Below, piece after piece: positions 47,198 through 54,576 of a DNA stretch of 64,000 nt (the first letter of the stretch is position 1; each line of letters starts with the position of its first letter). The DNA is from Methylobacterium isbiliense (GTDB taxonomy: Bacteria > Pseudomonadota > Alphaproteobacteria > Rhizobiales > Beijerinckiaceae). The stretch spans positions 62,001 to 126,000 of the forward strand of contig NZ_BPQQ01000018.1 of assembly GCF_022179325.1 (NCBI RefSeq), given 5' to 3'. The position numbers were made by a program, and so were the translations under genes. Under the pieces are notes generated by a model. That model searched no databases. It was given only the letters and a program-made list of their open reading frames with translations, and was not told the DNA's origin.

Positions 47198-47699
47198 CGC
47201 GTCTCTCCTCGGCCGGATGTCCGGCGATACTCCGGTGGGGTTCTATCGTGCCGGGCTCGGCGAGCGAGTAGCCCCTGGTGTCGCGCACCGAGACCCGGAC
47301 CGGCACGCCGGCCTCCACGCTCTCCGAGACCGTGCAGAACTTCCGGAACTGCGAGAGCACCTTGTCGAGGCGGTCCGCTTCGACCGCTTCGAGATCCAGG
47401 ACGATCGCGACATCGATCGCCGCGACCCTGAGGCGCCCCGCTTGATTGCGCTCGATGTGGCAACTCGCCTTCGCCTCAAGGCCCGTCGCGGGCTGGCGAT
47501 ACTTCCTGAGTGCGAAGACGAGGCTGCCGCAGAGGCAGTTGGCAACGCAGGCGGCCAGCATCTGCTCGGGGCAGGGCCCGTCCCCCGACCCGATCGGATC
47601 CGGCTCGTCGACGAACAGCCGCGGCAGGGTTTCCCCGAAATCGATGAGAAACTGATAGTTCCGCACGTGCTTCAGGGAAATGTCGAGTTGAACGGACAT
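47190..47699 (-). CDS. OsmC/Ohr family peroxidase-like protein
   Basis: 169 aa from the ATG at 47699 (MSVQLDISLKHVRNYQFLID). The OsmC core shows PCPEQMLAACVANCLCGSLV with the first reactive Cys and FRKFCTVSESVEAGVPVRVS with the second. The ECxxNC/CxxS arrangement differs slightly from classical Ohr, so it may be an OsmC-like rather than an Ohr protein. Family members reduce organic hydroperoxides with dihydrolipoamide-type thiols. A perfect inverted repeat lies 129 bp upstream. It leads a two-gene operon with the NTF2-like gene. Confidence 0.85.
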   Translation of the reverse strand: MSVQLDISLKHVRNYQFLIDFGETLPRLFVDEPDPIGSGDGPCPEQMLAACVANCLCGSLVFALRKYRQPATGLEAKASCHIERNQAGRLRVAAIDVAIVLDLEAVEADRLDKVLSQFRKFCTVSESVEAGVPVRVSVRDTRGYSLAEPGTIEPHRSIAGHPAEERRDA

Positions 47700-48088
47700 G
47701 GCGGGACTCTGAACAAGGCGAAATCGACTCGGGGTTGTGTTCGACCGGTCGTGCGACCGCCCGGGCACACGGTCCGGTGGCGGGGGTGCGGACGTGGCCA
47801 CCCGATGCTCGTGCCGCGTCCCGCAGGTTGGCATTCCATATGCCAATGAGGCAAGGGTGCCCGATGATGCGCTCAGGTCGCCTGCTGATCGCCCTGATTC
47901 GGAGCGCCGCCTCTGGCGGACAGCTGGCTCTGCCCGATGGTGTCCGCCCTGCCTTCGCAAGACACCGGGAATGGGTGTCGGCTTCTGGTGTCACATCACG
48001 GATACAGATCCAAAGTATCAGTTGCTGATGACCCGTGCGCGATTTAATAGCGCCATCCAATCAACAGCGTATGGGAGACCGGGGGGGC
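47700..48088. other. 389-bp divergent intergenic region
   Basis: Separates the OsmC gene from the next plus-strand gene. Apart from the inverted repeat at 47828-47846 and the lower-GC stretch around 48000-48070, which may hold the downstream promoter, I see no gene or RNA. Short frames on both strands lack codon bias and similarity. Confidence 0.5.
47828..47846. promoter_or_regulatory. perfect inverted repeat upstream of the OsmC gene
   Basis: TTGGCAT-TCCAT-ATGCCAA, 7-bp arms with a 5-bp spacer. It may be an operator for a peroxide- or redox-responsive regulator, but neither an OhrR nor an OxyR gene is nearby. Confidence 0.4.
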
Positions 48089-48385
48089 ATGAGGCCGAAC
48101 ACCCAGTGCCAGAATGTTCTTGTCGATACTGGCGGTGTCGACGAGCAGGGATGCTTGCTGTTCGTGGATGAGCGCCTCGTCGCGGTCCTCGTTCGCCTTG
48201 AGCGGGACGATGAACTCAAGCCCGAGTTGTGGGGGCGCTGGTTCGTCGAGGCCGGGTTCGGCCCTTGTCAGCAGGCCAACTCCGCCATGACGTTCGCGTC
48301 GACCGACGAGGCGATCGCCTGGGCCTGTGAACAGGTCGCGCAAGCCGCCACGCACGCCCCGCCGCTGAATGCGATACGGGGATGA
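48089..48385 (+). CDS. conserved-looking hypothetical protein
   Basis: 98 aa from the ATG at 48089, preceded by a G-rich ribosome-binding site; an upstream ATG at 48035 would add 18 residues. The protein reads NVLVDTGGVDEQGCLLFVDE, then RLVAVLVRLERDD, WGRWFVEAGFGPC, TFASTDEAIAWACEQVAQ. The alternation suggests a compact alpha/beta protein with several Trp and Cys residues. No domain recognised, no signal peptide. Codon use matches the genome. Confidence 0.55.
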   Translation: MRPNTQCQNVLVDTGGVDEQGCLLFVDERLVAVLVRLERDDELKPELWGRWFVEAGFGPCQQANSAMTFASTDEAIAWACEQVAQAATHAPPLNAIRG

Positions 48386-48601
48386 GTCCCCGCTGCGGCG
48401 CATCCGAGAGCCTGTGAGTGGGCCGACGCGAGCAGCCGGCCGGCCGTGTCGCGATCGGCCAGACCGGCCTGCACAGCCTTGCTGCGGCTGAGGGGCTAAT
48501 TCGATCGACATAGCCCTCACGGCGGAGTGTGCTCGCCTCGATCAGATGCTAATTCAAGCAGTAACCATAAGTCACATGGCTCGATACAGATAGGACCGGA
48601 C

Positions 48602-48802
48602 ATGTGTGTCGGTTCGGGGACGGCCAGGATTGTTGACGAGGCGGCGGAGAGCGGTGCGCTGGAGCGTGTCGATCTCGCCATCGCGGAAGCGCTCTCGACG
48701 ATCGACGAGATCAGAGCAACCCTTGACGCTGCGACGGCGCAGATCGATCGCGGTCTGGAGATCCTGGCCGACGGCACCCCTCCGATGAGTTGCGGATCCT
48801 GA
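48602..48802 (+). CDS. short helical hypothetical protein
   Basis: 66 aa from the ATG at 48602 after GATAGGACCGGAC. The middle (ALERVDLAIAEALSTIDEIR then ATLDAATAQIDRGLEIL) should form a long amphipathic helix or coiled-coil, with a Cys near each end. The AT-richer sequence directly upstream (48540-48600) looks like a promoter. No family recognised; coding status rests on codon bias and the start context. Confidence 0.4.
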   Translation: MCVGSGTARIVDEAAESGALERVDLAIAEALSTIDEIRATLDAATAQIDRGLEILADGTPPMSCGS

Positions 48803-49114
48803 GCGTCTGAACCGGTGCGACAGGTCCGGGACCAACTGGCGCCCTTCGTTCTCGACGTTCCGTCACATCCGGATCGGCAACGGCGAGCGGCCCGTTCTGG
48901 GGCGACCGATACGCCTGACATCTCGTGAACGTGGTAACCCGTGCCGGGTTCGTCCCGGCGTGGCGCAGGATGCGGGTCGGGGGACGGGGCCGGTGGTACG
49001 CATCTCCCGCCTTGTGCACTGCGGCAACGGTTCCATTCCGCTCCTGCATGGCAGGCCATCCAATCGCGCGCGTTGCATGTTGCGGTGCAACGTGGAAATT
49101 TGAACCCATCACGG
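48803..49114. other. intergenic stretch before the predicted sRNA
   Basis: Nothing convincing is coded here on either strand. Just before the predicted sRNA is the dyad TTGCA-TGTTGCGG-TGCAA (49074-49091), which could belong to its promoter or a regulator site. Confidence 0.45.
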
Positions 49115-49196
49115 CGGCGATGGCGTCGCGGCCGTGTAGCCCTCTTGGGCGTTTCCTCCCTAGACTTCGGGCCGCTCCGCAAGAGCGGCCTTTTTT
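49115..49196 (+). ncRNA. predicted small RNA of the suhB / alpha-r8 (MmgR-like) family
   Basis: A short RNA signature without a coding frame. It has a small hairpin GCCC-TCTT-GGGC (49138-49149), the single-stranded motif TTTCCTCCCT (49152-49161), then the intrinsic terminator GGCCGCTC-CGCAA-GAGCGGCC with six T residues (49170-49196). This order, especially the TTTCCTCCCT box just 5' of a GGCCGC terminator, is how I remember the conserved alphaproteobacterial alpha-r8 sRNA, called MmgR in Sinorhizobium and listed in Rfam as suhB. MmgR is Hfq-linked and tied to storage-polymer control. The 5' end is approximate; Rfam search and RNA mapping would settle it. Confidence 0.68.
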
Positions 49197-49333
49197 CTGC
49201 GCGCGCCCCGGCCCCCGCGACGCCGTGTGCCGGGCAGGGCGCGCACCCGCTTGCCGGTCTTCCGCGTTGAGGCTCGACCGAGGGGCGCGTGCAGCCCGCA
49301 TGCCGCCACGACACTCTCCGGAGGTATTCCACG

Positions 49334-49597
49334 ATGGCGGCCAGCACCGAGCCCCTGTCCGATCGTGCACTCTCGATCGTCACCTTCGCCGCCTACCACC
49401 ACCTGATCGGCGGCCAGCCCATCCGCGCGGTGGTGCGGCGGGACGGTGCGGGTCATCGGGCAGACCCGGACGGCGTCAGGGAGGTCGAGGCGCGCGGTCT
49501 CGCCACGACGAGCGAGGACGAGATCACCTTCACGCCCGAGGGCGTGGCCGTCGTGGAGGCGGTGGTGGCGGCCATCCGGCAGGCCGCGGGACGCTGA
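49334..49597 (+). CDS. small hypothetical protein, possible winged-helix-like
   Basis: 87 aa from the ATG at 49334 with GGAGGTATTCCACG upstream. The sequence SDRALSIVTFAAYHHLIGGQ then PIRAVVRRDGAGHRADPDGV ends in EITFTPEGVAVVEAVVAAIR. The C-terminal EDEITFTPEGVAVVEAV resembles the wing of small winged-helix proteins (a read-out such as xLTxxGxxxV), but a true domain match cannot be claimed. It starts 138 bp after the sRNA terminator. Confidence 0.5.
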   Translation: MAASTEPLSDRALSIVTFAAYHHLIGGQPIRAVVRRDGAGHRADPDGVREVEARGLATTSEDEITFTPEGVAVVEAVVAAIRQAAGR

Positions 49598-49621
49598 GCG
49601 TCATTCCGCCGGTCGCGAACG

Positions 49622-49644
49622 ACCGGTGCCGAAGTGGCACCGGT
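49622..49644. terminator. hairpin between convergent hypothetical genes
   Basis: ACCGGTGCC-GAAGT-GGCACCGGT, 9-bp perfect stem between the stops of two convergent genes. A second small stem, GCAGAG-TCG-CTCTGC, lies at 49680-49694. No T-tract. Confidence 0.4.
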
Positions 49645-49717
49645 TCGGCGGCGACCATGATGCAAAACCGAAAGCGACCGCAGAGTCGCTCTGCATGGCG
49701 CGCGCCGCGGCTGCCGG

Positions 49718-50077
49718 TCAGGCGACAGGCTGCCCGACCTCGCCGTAGCCGAGCTGGGCGGCCCGGTGGTTCACGCGGCCGAGCCGCAGGGTGAGGCGTT
49801 CGAGCTCGTCGATTGCCGCGAGCAGGCGCCCGCGCGCCGGCTCCGCCCGATCCGGCTCCTCGTGGTGTGCGGCCTCTGCGAAATCGACGGCGGCGATGAG
49901 CACGCGGTCGCGGCCATCCTCGAGCCGCGGGTCGCGCTCGACGTGGCCGCGCACGTCCGCGTCCCAGGCCCGCACGACGGCCCAGGGCAGGTCGTCGGGG
50001 CCGAGCGGGCCGGGATGATCCCGCACGTGAGCGCGCGCGGCCTCCGCCGCGCGCCCGACCAGATCCGCGAGCCTCAT
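49718..50077 (-). CDS. hypothetical helical protein
   Basis: 119 aa from the ATG at 50077, with GGGAGGCGACGTGACG upstream; a GTG at 50083 is an alternative. The protein (RLADLVGRAAEAARAHVRDH, DDLPWAVVRAWDADVRGHVE, RLLAAIDELERLTLRLGRVN) is mostly helical and soluble. I recognise no domain. It follows the SDR gene on the same strand with a 38-bp gap, so it is probably co-transcribed. Confidence 0.5.
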   Translation of the reverse strand: MRLADLVGRAAEAARAHVRDHPGPLGPDDLPWAVVRAWDADVRGHVERDPRLEDGRDRVLIAAVDFAEAAHHEEPDRAEPARGRLLAAIDELERLTLRLGRVNHRAAQLGYGEVGQPVA

Positions 50078-50115
50078 CGTCACGTCGCCTCCCCGTGCTC
50101 CCTCGTCGGGCCGCC

Positions 50116-51108
50116 TCAGGGCAGCCCGCTCCCGCCGGCCGCGCCGTAGACCTGCCCGGTGGCGAAGCTGCCGTCCGCGGCCGCGAGCTGGACGTAGATG
50201 CCGCACAATTCGGCCGGCTGGCCCGGCCGCCCGAGCGGGGTCTGGCCGCCGAAGCGCTCCAGCTTCTCCGGTGCGGCGCCGCCCGTCACCTGCAGCGGGG
50301 TCCAGATCGGCCCCGGCGCCACGCCGTTCACCCGGATGCCTTTCGGCCCCAGCTGCTTGGCGAGCGAGCGCACGAAGTTGGTCGTCGCCGCCTTGGTCTG
50401 GGCGTAGTCGTACAGGTCCGGCGTCGGGTCGGTGGCCTGCTCGGAGGTCGTGGCGATGATGGTCGCGCCGGGCTTCAGGTGGGGCAGGGCCGCCTTGATG
50501 AGCCAGAACGGCGCGTAGATGTTCGTCTTCATCGTCCAGTCGAACTGCTCGCTGGAGATGTCGAGGATCGACGCGTGCGCCTGCTGGCGCGCCGCGTTGC
50601 TCACCAGGATGTCGAGCCCGGAAAGGCCCTGCACCGCGCGGGCGACGAGATCCGTGCAGAAGCGCTCCTCGCGCAGGTCGCCCGGGATCGCGAGGCCCAT
50701 CCGGCCCGCCTCCCTGATCAGCGCCATCACCTCGCGCGCATCCTCCTCCTCGTCCGGCAGGTAGGTGATGGCGACGTCGGCGCCTTCCCGCGCGAACGCG
50801 ATGGCGGCGGCCCGCCCCATGCCGGAATCACCCCCGGTGATCAGCGCCTTGCGGCCCGCGAGCCGTCCGGAACCGCGATAGCTCTGCTCGCCGTGGTCCG
50901 GCCGGGGCTCCATCCGGCCCGCGAGGCCGGGCCAGGGCTGCGATTGCCGCCGGAACGGCGGCTTGGGGTACTTGGTCGTCGGGTCGGTGAGGGGCTGCGC
51001 CGTCGGGCCGGCGGCCGCGGCCGGGCCGGCCGCGGCCGCCGCCAGCCCGCCGCCCACGCCGGCGACGATCTGGCGGCGGGAGAGGGCGCTCTGCTCGTGC
51101 GAGTCCAT
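50116..51108 (-). CDS. SDR-family oxidoreductase with Tat signal (YghA-like)
   Basis: 330 aa. The N-terminus SALSRRQIVAGVGGGLAAAA is a Tat signal peptide, after which the YghA-type linker KYPKPPFRRQSQPWPGLAGR leads into a Rossmann fold. The NADP motif is ALITGGDSGMGRAAAIAF, followed by SNAARQQ. The active site is Tyr-x-x-x-Lys in LYDYAQTKAATTNFVRSLAK with VNGVAPGPIWTPLQ. YghA homologues are glutathione-independent aldehyde/ketone reductases that are usually cytosolic, so Tat export of an NADP enzyme would be odd unless the cofactor is bound before export. Stress-response neighbours are common in this family. Confidence 0.88.
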   Translation of the reverse strand: MDSHEQSALSRRQIVAGVGGGLAAAAAGPAAAAGPTAQPLTDPTTKYPKPPFRRQSQPWPGLAGRMEPRPDHGEQSYRGSGRLAGRKALITGGDSGMGRAAAIAFAREGADVAITYLPDEEEDAREVMALIREAGRMGLAIPGDLREERFCTDLVARAVQGLSGLDILVSNAARQQAHASILDISSEQFDWTMKTNIYAPFWLIKAALPHLKPGATIIATTSEQATDPTPDLYDYAQTKAATTNFVRSLAKQLGPKGIRVNGVAPGPIWTPLQVTGGAAPEKLERFGGQTPLGRPGQPAELCGIYVQLAAADGSFATGQVYGAAGGSGLP

Positions 51109-51154
51109 GCGATGGTCTTTCCTGCGTCGTGGTCGCGTGCCGCGGGCGGCGTCC

Positions 51155-51364
51155 TCAGGCCGTCTCGGCGCCGCCCCGGGGCCGTGCCGGAGCAGCCTCC
51201 GTCCGGTCCCCGGCCTGCGGGTCGGCCGCGACGCCGCTGCCGTGGCGGCTGCGGGCGATCGGCTCGGCCGAGGGGTCGGTGCCGTCGGCGATGCCGCTCC
51301 GCTCCTGGCGTTCGAGCGGGTTGATGGGTTTCTTGTCCTCGGCCGAATCTGGCTTCTGGGCCAT
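51155..51364 (-). CDS. short disordered hypothetical protein
   Basis: 69 aa from the ATG at 51364 behind GCAGGAGACGCCC. The sequence MAQKPDSAEDKKPINPLERQ, then ERSGIADGTDPSAEPIARSR, is charged, Pro/Gly-rich and without hydrophobic core, as in small stress-induced disordered proteins of rhizobia. It lies between the SDR and phosphoesterase genes on the same strand. No function can be assigned. Confidence 0.55.
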   Translation of the reverse strand: MAQKPDSAEDKKPINPLERQERSGIADGTDPSAEPIARSRHGSGVAADPQAGDRTEAAPARPRGGAETA

Positions 51365-51428
51365 GGGCGTCTCCTGCGGGTCGGTCGCCCAGGCGACGCC
51401 CCGGCGCCCGGAATGTTTCAGGCTGCGG

Positions 51429-52007
51429 TCATTCGGACGCAGGCGGCGCCCGCCGGGCGGCATCCCGCTGCAGCTCCTCCGGCAGGAACGTCGCGGCCTT
51501 CTGGCGCGCCACGATGTCGGGAAGGCCGACCGGCCTGTCGTCCCAGGCGTCCACGCCGACGTCGCAGGAGCGGCGCGTGTCCGGCAGCGTGCCGTGGGTG
51601 TGCCCGTAGAGGTGGCGCGTGCCCCGCCACAGGCCGGGCCACGCGCGGTGGGCGTAGTGGGCGAGGAAGAGGCGGCATTCCCCGCCCGCCCCGTCCGCCA
51701 CCCGGATCCCGGCGCTCTCGACGGGCGGATCGGCCCAGGGCAGGCCGAGCACGCGGTTGGTGTCGTGGTTGCCGCGCACCAGCCGCTTGATGCCGTTGAG
51801 CCGCGAGAAGATCTCTCGGCAGCGCCCCCGGCTCGCCCCGGCGGCGAAGTCGCCGAGATGCCAGACCTCGTCGGCCCCCGACACCGTCTCGTTCCAGAGC
51901 CGGATCAGCGTCTCGTCGTGCTCCTCCAGGCTGCCGAAGCGCGCGGCCCGCTGGCGCAGGACGTGGGCATCGCCGAAATGGGTGTCGGCGGTGAAGAAGG
52001 TCGCCAT
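51429..52007 (-). CDS. metallophosphoesterase
   Basis: 192 aa. Calcineurin-like motifs in order: FFTADTHFGD (Asp-x-His), DEVWHLGDFA (GD), LVRGNHDTNR (GNHD), LFLAHYAHRAW (H) and LYGHTHGTLPDT (GHTH). All metal ligands are present, so a dinuclear phosphoesterase is expected, of the small subgroup that resembles PA-phosphatase/2'-phosphodiesterase-like proteins. The GVDAWDDRPVGLPDIVARQ tail is typical of this subgroup. Cytosolic, substrate unknown. Follows the alpha/beta hydrolase gene by 30 bp on the same strand. Confidence 0.88.
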   Translation of the reverse strand: MATFFTADTHFGDAHVLRQRAARFGSLEEHDETLIRLWNETVSGADEVWHLGDFAAGASRGRCREIFSRLNGIKRLVRGNHDTNRVLGLPWADPPVESAGIRVADGAGGECRLFLAHYAHRAWPGLWRGTRHLYGHTHGTLPDTRRSCDVGVDAWDDRPVGLPDIVARQKAATFLPEELQRDAARRAPPASE

Positions 52008-52037
52008 GCCGATCGCGACGGGGTGGGGCGCGAACGG

Positions 52038-53132
52038 CTAGCGGCCGGCTCCACCCTCGTCGAGGAAGGCCTGCACGGCCCGGAACAGGTCGAGGCGGTT
52101 GCGCTCCATGACGATGGTGTGGGTGCCCTCGCCGAGTTCCACCATGCGCTTCGTCGGCGCGTTGACGAGGAGCGGGAACAGGGTCTGGCGCATGGAGGCG
52201 GGCGTGTCGCGGTCCCATTCCGCCGCGACGAGCAGCACCGGCACGGTGATCCTGGCCGGATCGTAGACGGGCTTGCCCGCGTTCCAGAACTCGGCCGTGT
52301 CGGCCACGGTGCCGTTCGGCGCGCGCAGGAGCGGCGGATCGGACTTGGCGCTCTCCGGATCGCTCGCCCAGGTGGCGTCGGCCCATTGCTCGAACCAGCC
52401 GGCCGGAATCAGGCCCGCCTTCTTGTCCTCCGGCACGCCGTTGAGCCAGCGCTCGCGCGCCTGGTCCTTGCGCACCGTGCGGTAGGCCGGGATCGGCCCC
52501 GGACCGGTCTGGACGAGGCTCGGCGTGGTGCGGAGCCATTGCGGCGCGTAGAGGACGAGGCGCTCCACCTTGCCCGGGTTCTGCGTCGTGTAGGTCGCCA
52601 TGATGGTCGTGCCCCACGACCATCCGATCAGGCTCAGCCGCTCGATGTTGCGGCGTTTGAGGATCGCCTCGACCGCGCTGCCGACATCCTTCGCGGCGGT
52701 TTCCGTGCGGGCGATCGGCGGGTTCGCCTCCGGCCGCTCGGCCATCGCGGGCGGCCGGGTCGAGCGCCCGTAGCCGCGCACGTCCACGAGGTAGACGTCG
52801 TAGCCGCGCGCCGCGATGTACTCCATCCACGACTGGCCGCCGAGCGGCAGGTCGAAGGCGGTCTCGGCCGGGTAGGTCGAGCCGTGCACGAACAGCACCG
52901 TGCGCTCGGGCCGGAAGCTCGTCATGTCGGCCGGGCGCTTGTTGCGCACGTAGAGCGAGAGGCCCGGCTCGCCGGCCGGCACCATCATCTCCTCAGTCAC
53001 GAGCCGCGGCCCGGCCTCCTGCGCCGCGGCGGCCCCTGCGAGGAGAGCCGCGCCGAATGCGGCGCCGAATGCGGCGCCGAGTGTGGCGCCGAGTGCGCGT
53101 GGCCGCGTCCGGCCCGATCGTGTCCAGCCCAT
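52038..53132 (-). CDS. secreted alpha/beta hydrolase
   Basis: 364 aa from the ATG at 53132 after GGGAGGAACGC. A signal peptide (LGATLGAAFGAAFGAALLAG then AAAAQEA) is built partly from a 12-bp tandem repeat. The mature enzyme has the oxyanion segment TVLFVHGSTYPAET, the nucleophile elbow SLIGWSWGTTIMATY (GWSWG), the acid in VLLVAAEWDRDTPA and the His in ELGEGTHTIVMER. The catalytic triad is intact. The substrate is not known; the position of the mature domain indicates periplasmic or extracellular ester/amide hydrolysis. Confidence 0.85.
   Translation of the reverse strand: MGWTRSGRTRPRALGATLGAAFGAAFGAALLAGAAAAQEAGPRLVTEEMMVPAGEPGLSLYVRNKRPADMTSFRPERTVLFVHGSTYPAETAFDLPLGGQSWMEYIAARGYDVYLVDVRGYGRSTRPPAMAERPEANPPIARTETAAKDVGSAVEAILKRRNIERLSLIGWSWGTTIMATYTTQNPGKVERLVLYAPQWLRTTPSLVQTGPGPIPAYRTVRKDQARERWLNGVPEDKKAGLIPAGWFEQWADATWASDPESAKSDPPLLRAPNGTVADTAEFWNAGKPVYDPARITVPVLLVAAEWDRDTPASMRQTLFPLLVNAPTKRMVELGEGTHTIVMERNRLDLFRAVQAFLDEGGAGR
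53050..53097. repeat. 12-bp tandem repeat (4 units) in a signal-peptide region
   Basis: Four consecutive 12-bp units of the form GCGCCGARTGYG encode the Gly-Ala-Ala-Phe/Thr-Leu run in the signal peptide of the alpha/beta hydrolase. Copy-number change would lengthen or shorten the hydrophobic core by four residues. Confidence 0.75.
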
Positions 53133-53284
53133 GCGTTCCTCCCTGTCGTCGTTGCGGGAGAATGTCGGGCTGCGGCGCGCCCCGGCAAGCGGCCGGGGCC
53201 GCCATTCGTGTTGGACAGCCGCGGCCCGCGCCACCATGATCCGCCCCGCGCCGCCGAGGACCCGTGCCCGAGGACCTTCCTCCC

Positions 53285-54472
53285 ATGACCCCCTTCACGT
53301 TCCAGACCTGCCCCAACATCCTGTTCGAGGCCGGGGCCTCGGCGAAGCTGCCGGAGATCGTCGCGGCGCTCGGAGCCCGGCGGGTGCTGCTCGTGACCGA
53401 CCGCGGCGTGCGCGGGGCGGGGCTGACCGAGCGGGCGGAGGCGGCCCTGGCCCAGGCGGGCCTCCATCTCGGCGTGTTCGACGAGGTGGAGGCCGACCCG
53501 CCCGCCGCGGTGATCGAGGCCGCCACCGCGCAGGCGCGGGCCGGGGAATGCGACCTCGTCCTGTCGATCGGCGGCGGCTCGGCCCTCGATACGGCGAAGC
53601 TCGTCGCCTACCTCGCGCGCAGCCACGACCGGCTCGACGACATCTACGGCGTCGGCCTCGCCAGGGGGCAGCGCCTGCCCCTCGTCCTCGTGCCGACCAC
53701 CGCCGGCACCGGCTCCGAGGTGACGCCGATCTCGATCGTGACGACGCCCACGAGCGAAAAGAGGGGCGTGGTGTCGCCCCGCCTCCTGCCCGACTGGGCG
53801 GTGCTCGACCCCGACCTGACCCTCGGCCTGCCGCCCGCCGTCACGGCGGCGACGGGCATCGACGCGATGGTGCACGCCATCGAGGCCTATACCAGCCGCC
53901 ACCGCAAGAACCCGATCTCGGACCAGCTCGCCCGGCAGGCGCTGGCGCTGCTCGCCGGCCACATCCGCACCGCCTGCCGGGACGGAGGCAACGGCGAGGC
54001 CCGCGCCGGGATGCTGCTCGGCGCGATGCTCGCCGGCATGGCCTTCGCCAACGCCCCCGTGGCGGCGGTGCACGCGCTCGCCTATCCGATCGGCGCGCTC
54101 TTCCACGTGCCCCACGGGCTCTCCAACGCCCTCGTGCTGATGGGCGTGATGCGCTTCAACCTGCCGGAGGCCGCGGGCCTCTACGCCGAGCTGGCGCCGA
54201 TCCTCGATCCCGCGGCGGCCGGGCTGCCGCCGGCGGAGGCCGCCGGCCGCTTCGTGGCGGCGCTCGACGCGCTCTGCCGCGACTGCGCGGTGCCTGCCTC
54301 CCTGGCCGCGGTCGGGATCGGCGAGGCGGACCTGCCGCGGCTCGCCGCCGACGCGATGAAGCAGACGCGCCTCCTCGTGAACAACCCGCGCGAGGTCACC
54401 TTCGCGGACGCCTTCGCGATCTACTCTGAGGCCCTCGACGGCCGCGCCCGGCCGGTGCCCGCCGCCGGGTGA
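53285..54472 (+). CDS. iron-containing alcohol dehydrogenase (maleylacetate reductase/ADH group)
   Basis: 395 aa from the ATG at 53285; a GTG at 53264 is in frame. The NAD(P) motif LVLSIGGGSALDTAKLVAYL and VPTTAGTGSEVTPISIVTT match the Fe-ADH family. Metal ligands: Asp193 and His197 (ATGIDAMVHAIEAYTS), His263 and His277 (AVHALAYPIGALFHVPHGLS). NAD-linked oxidation of a short-chain alcohol or the reverse aldehyde reduction is expected. The family also includes methanol-, butanol- and lactaldehyde-active enzymes, so substrate assignment is open. It is divergent from the alpha/beta hydrolase. Confidence 0.9.
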   Translation: MTPFTFQTCPNILFEAGASAKLPEIVAALGARRVLLVTDRGVRGAGLTERAEAALAQAGLHLGVFDEVEADPPAAVIEAATAQARAGECDLVLSIGGGSALDTAKLVAYLARSHDRLDDIYGVGLARGQRLPLVLVPTTAGTGSEVTPISIVTTPTSEKRGVVSPRLLPDWAVLDPDLTLGLPPAVTAATGIDAMVHAIEAYTSRHRKNPISDQLARQALALLAGHIRTACRDGGNGEARAGMLLGAMLAGMAFANAPVAAVHALAYPIGALFHVPHGLSNALVLMGVMRFNLPEAAGLYAELAPILDPAAAGLPPAEAAGRFVAALDALCRDCAVPASLAAVGIGEADLPRLAADAMKQTRLLVNNPREVTFADAFAIYSEALDGRARPVPAAG

Positions 54473-54576
54473 GGCGGCGGCCGCTCTGCCGGCGGCCTCT
54501 CGGCCGGCGTGCGCATAACCCGCGCTTAGGGCTTTGCGGCTAGGCCTGTCCGCAGTGCCGCGGCGAGCGCCTCCGA

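Noticed and set aside
48527-48601. Upstream extension of the 66-aa hypothetical gene (ATG-like start at 48527)
   Set aside because: The extra 25 residues are Ser/Asn-rich and read through AT-rich promoter-like DNA; the ATG at 48602 has the better context.
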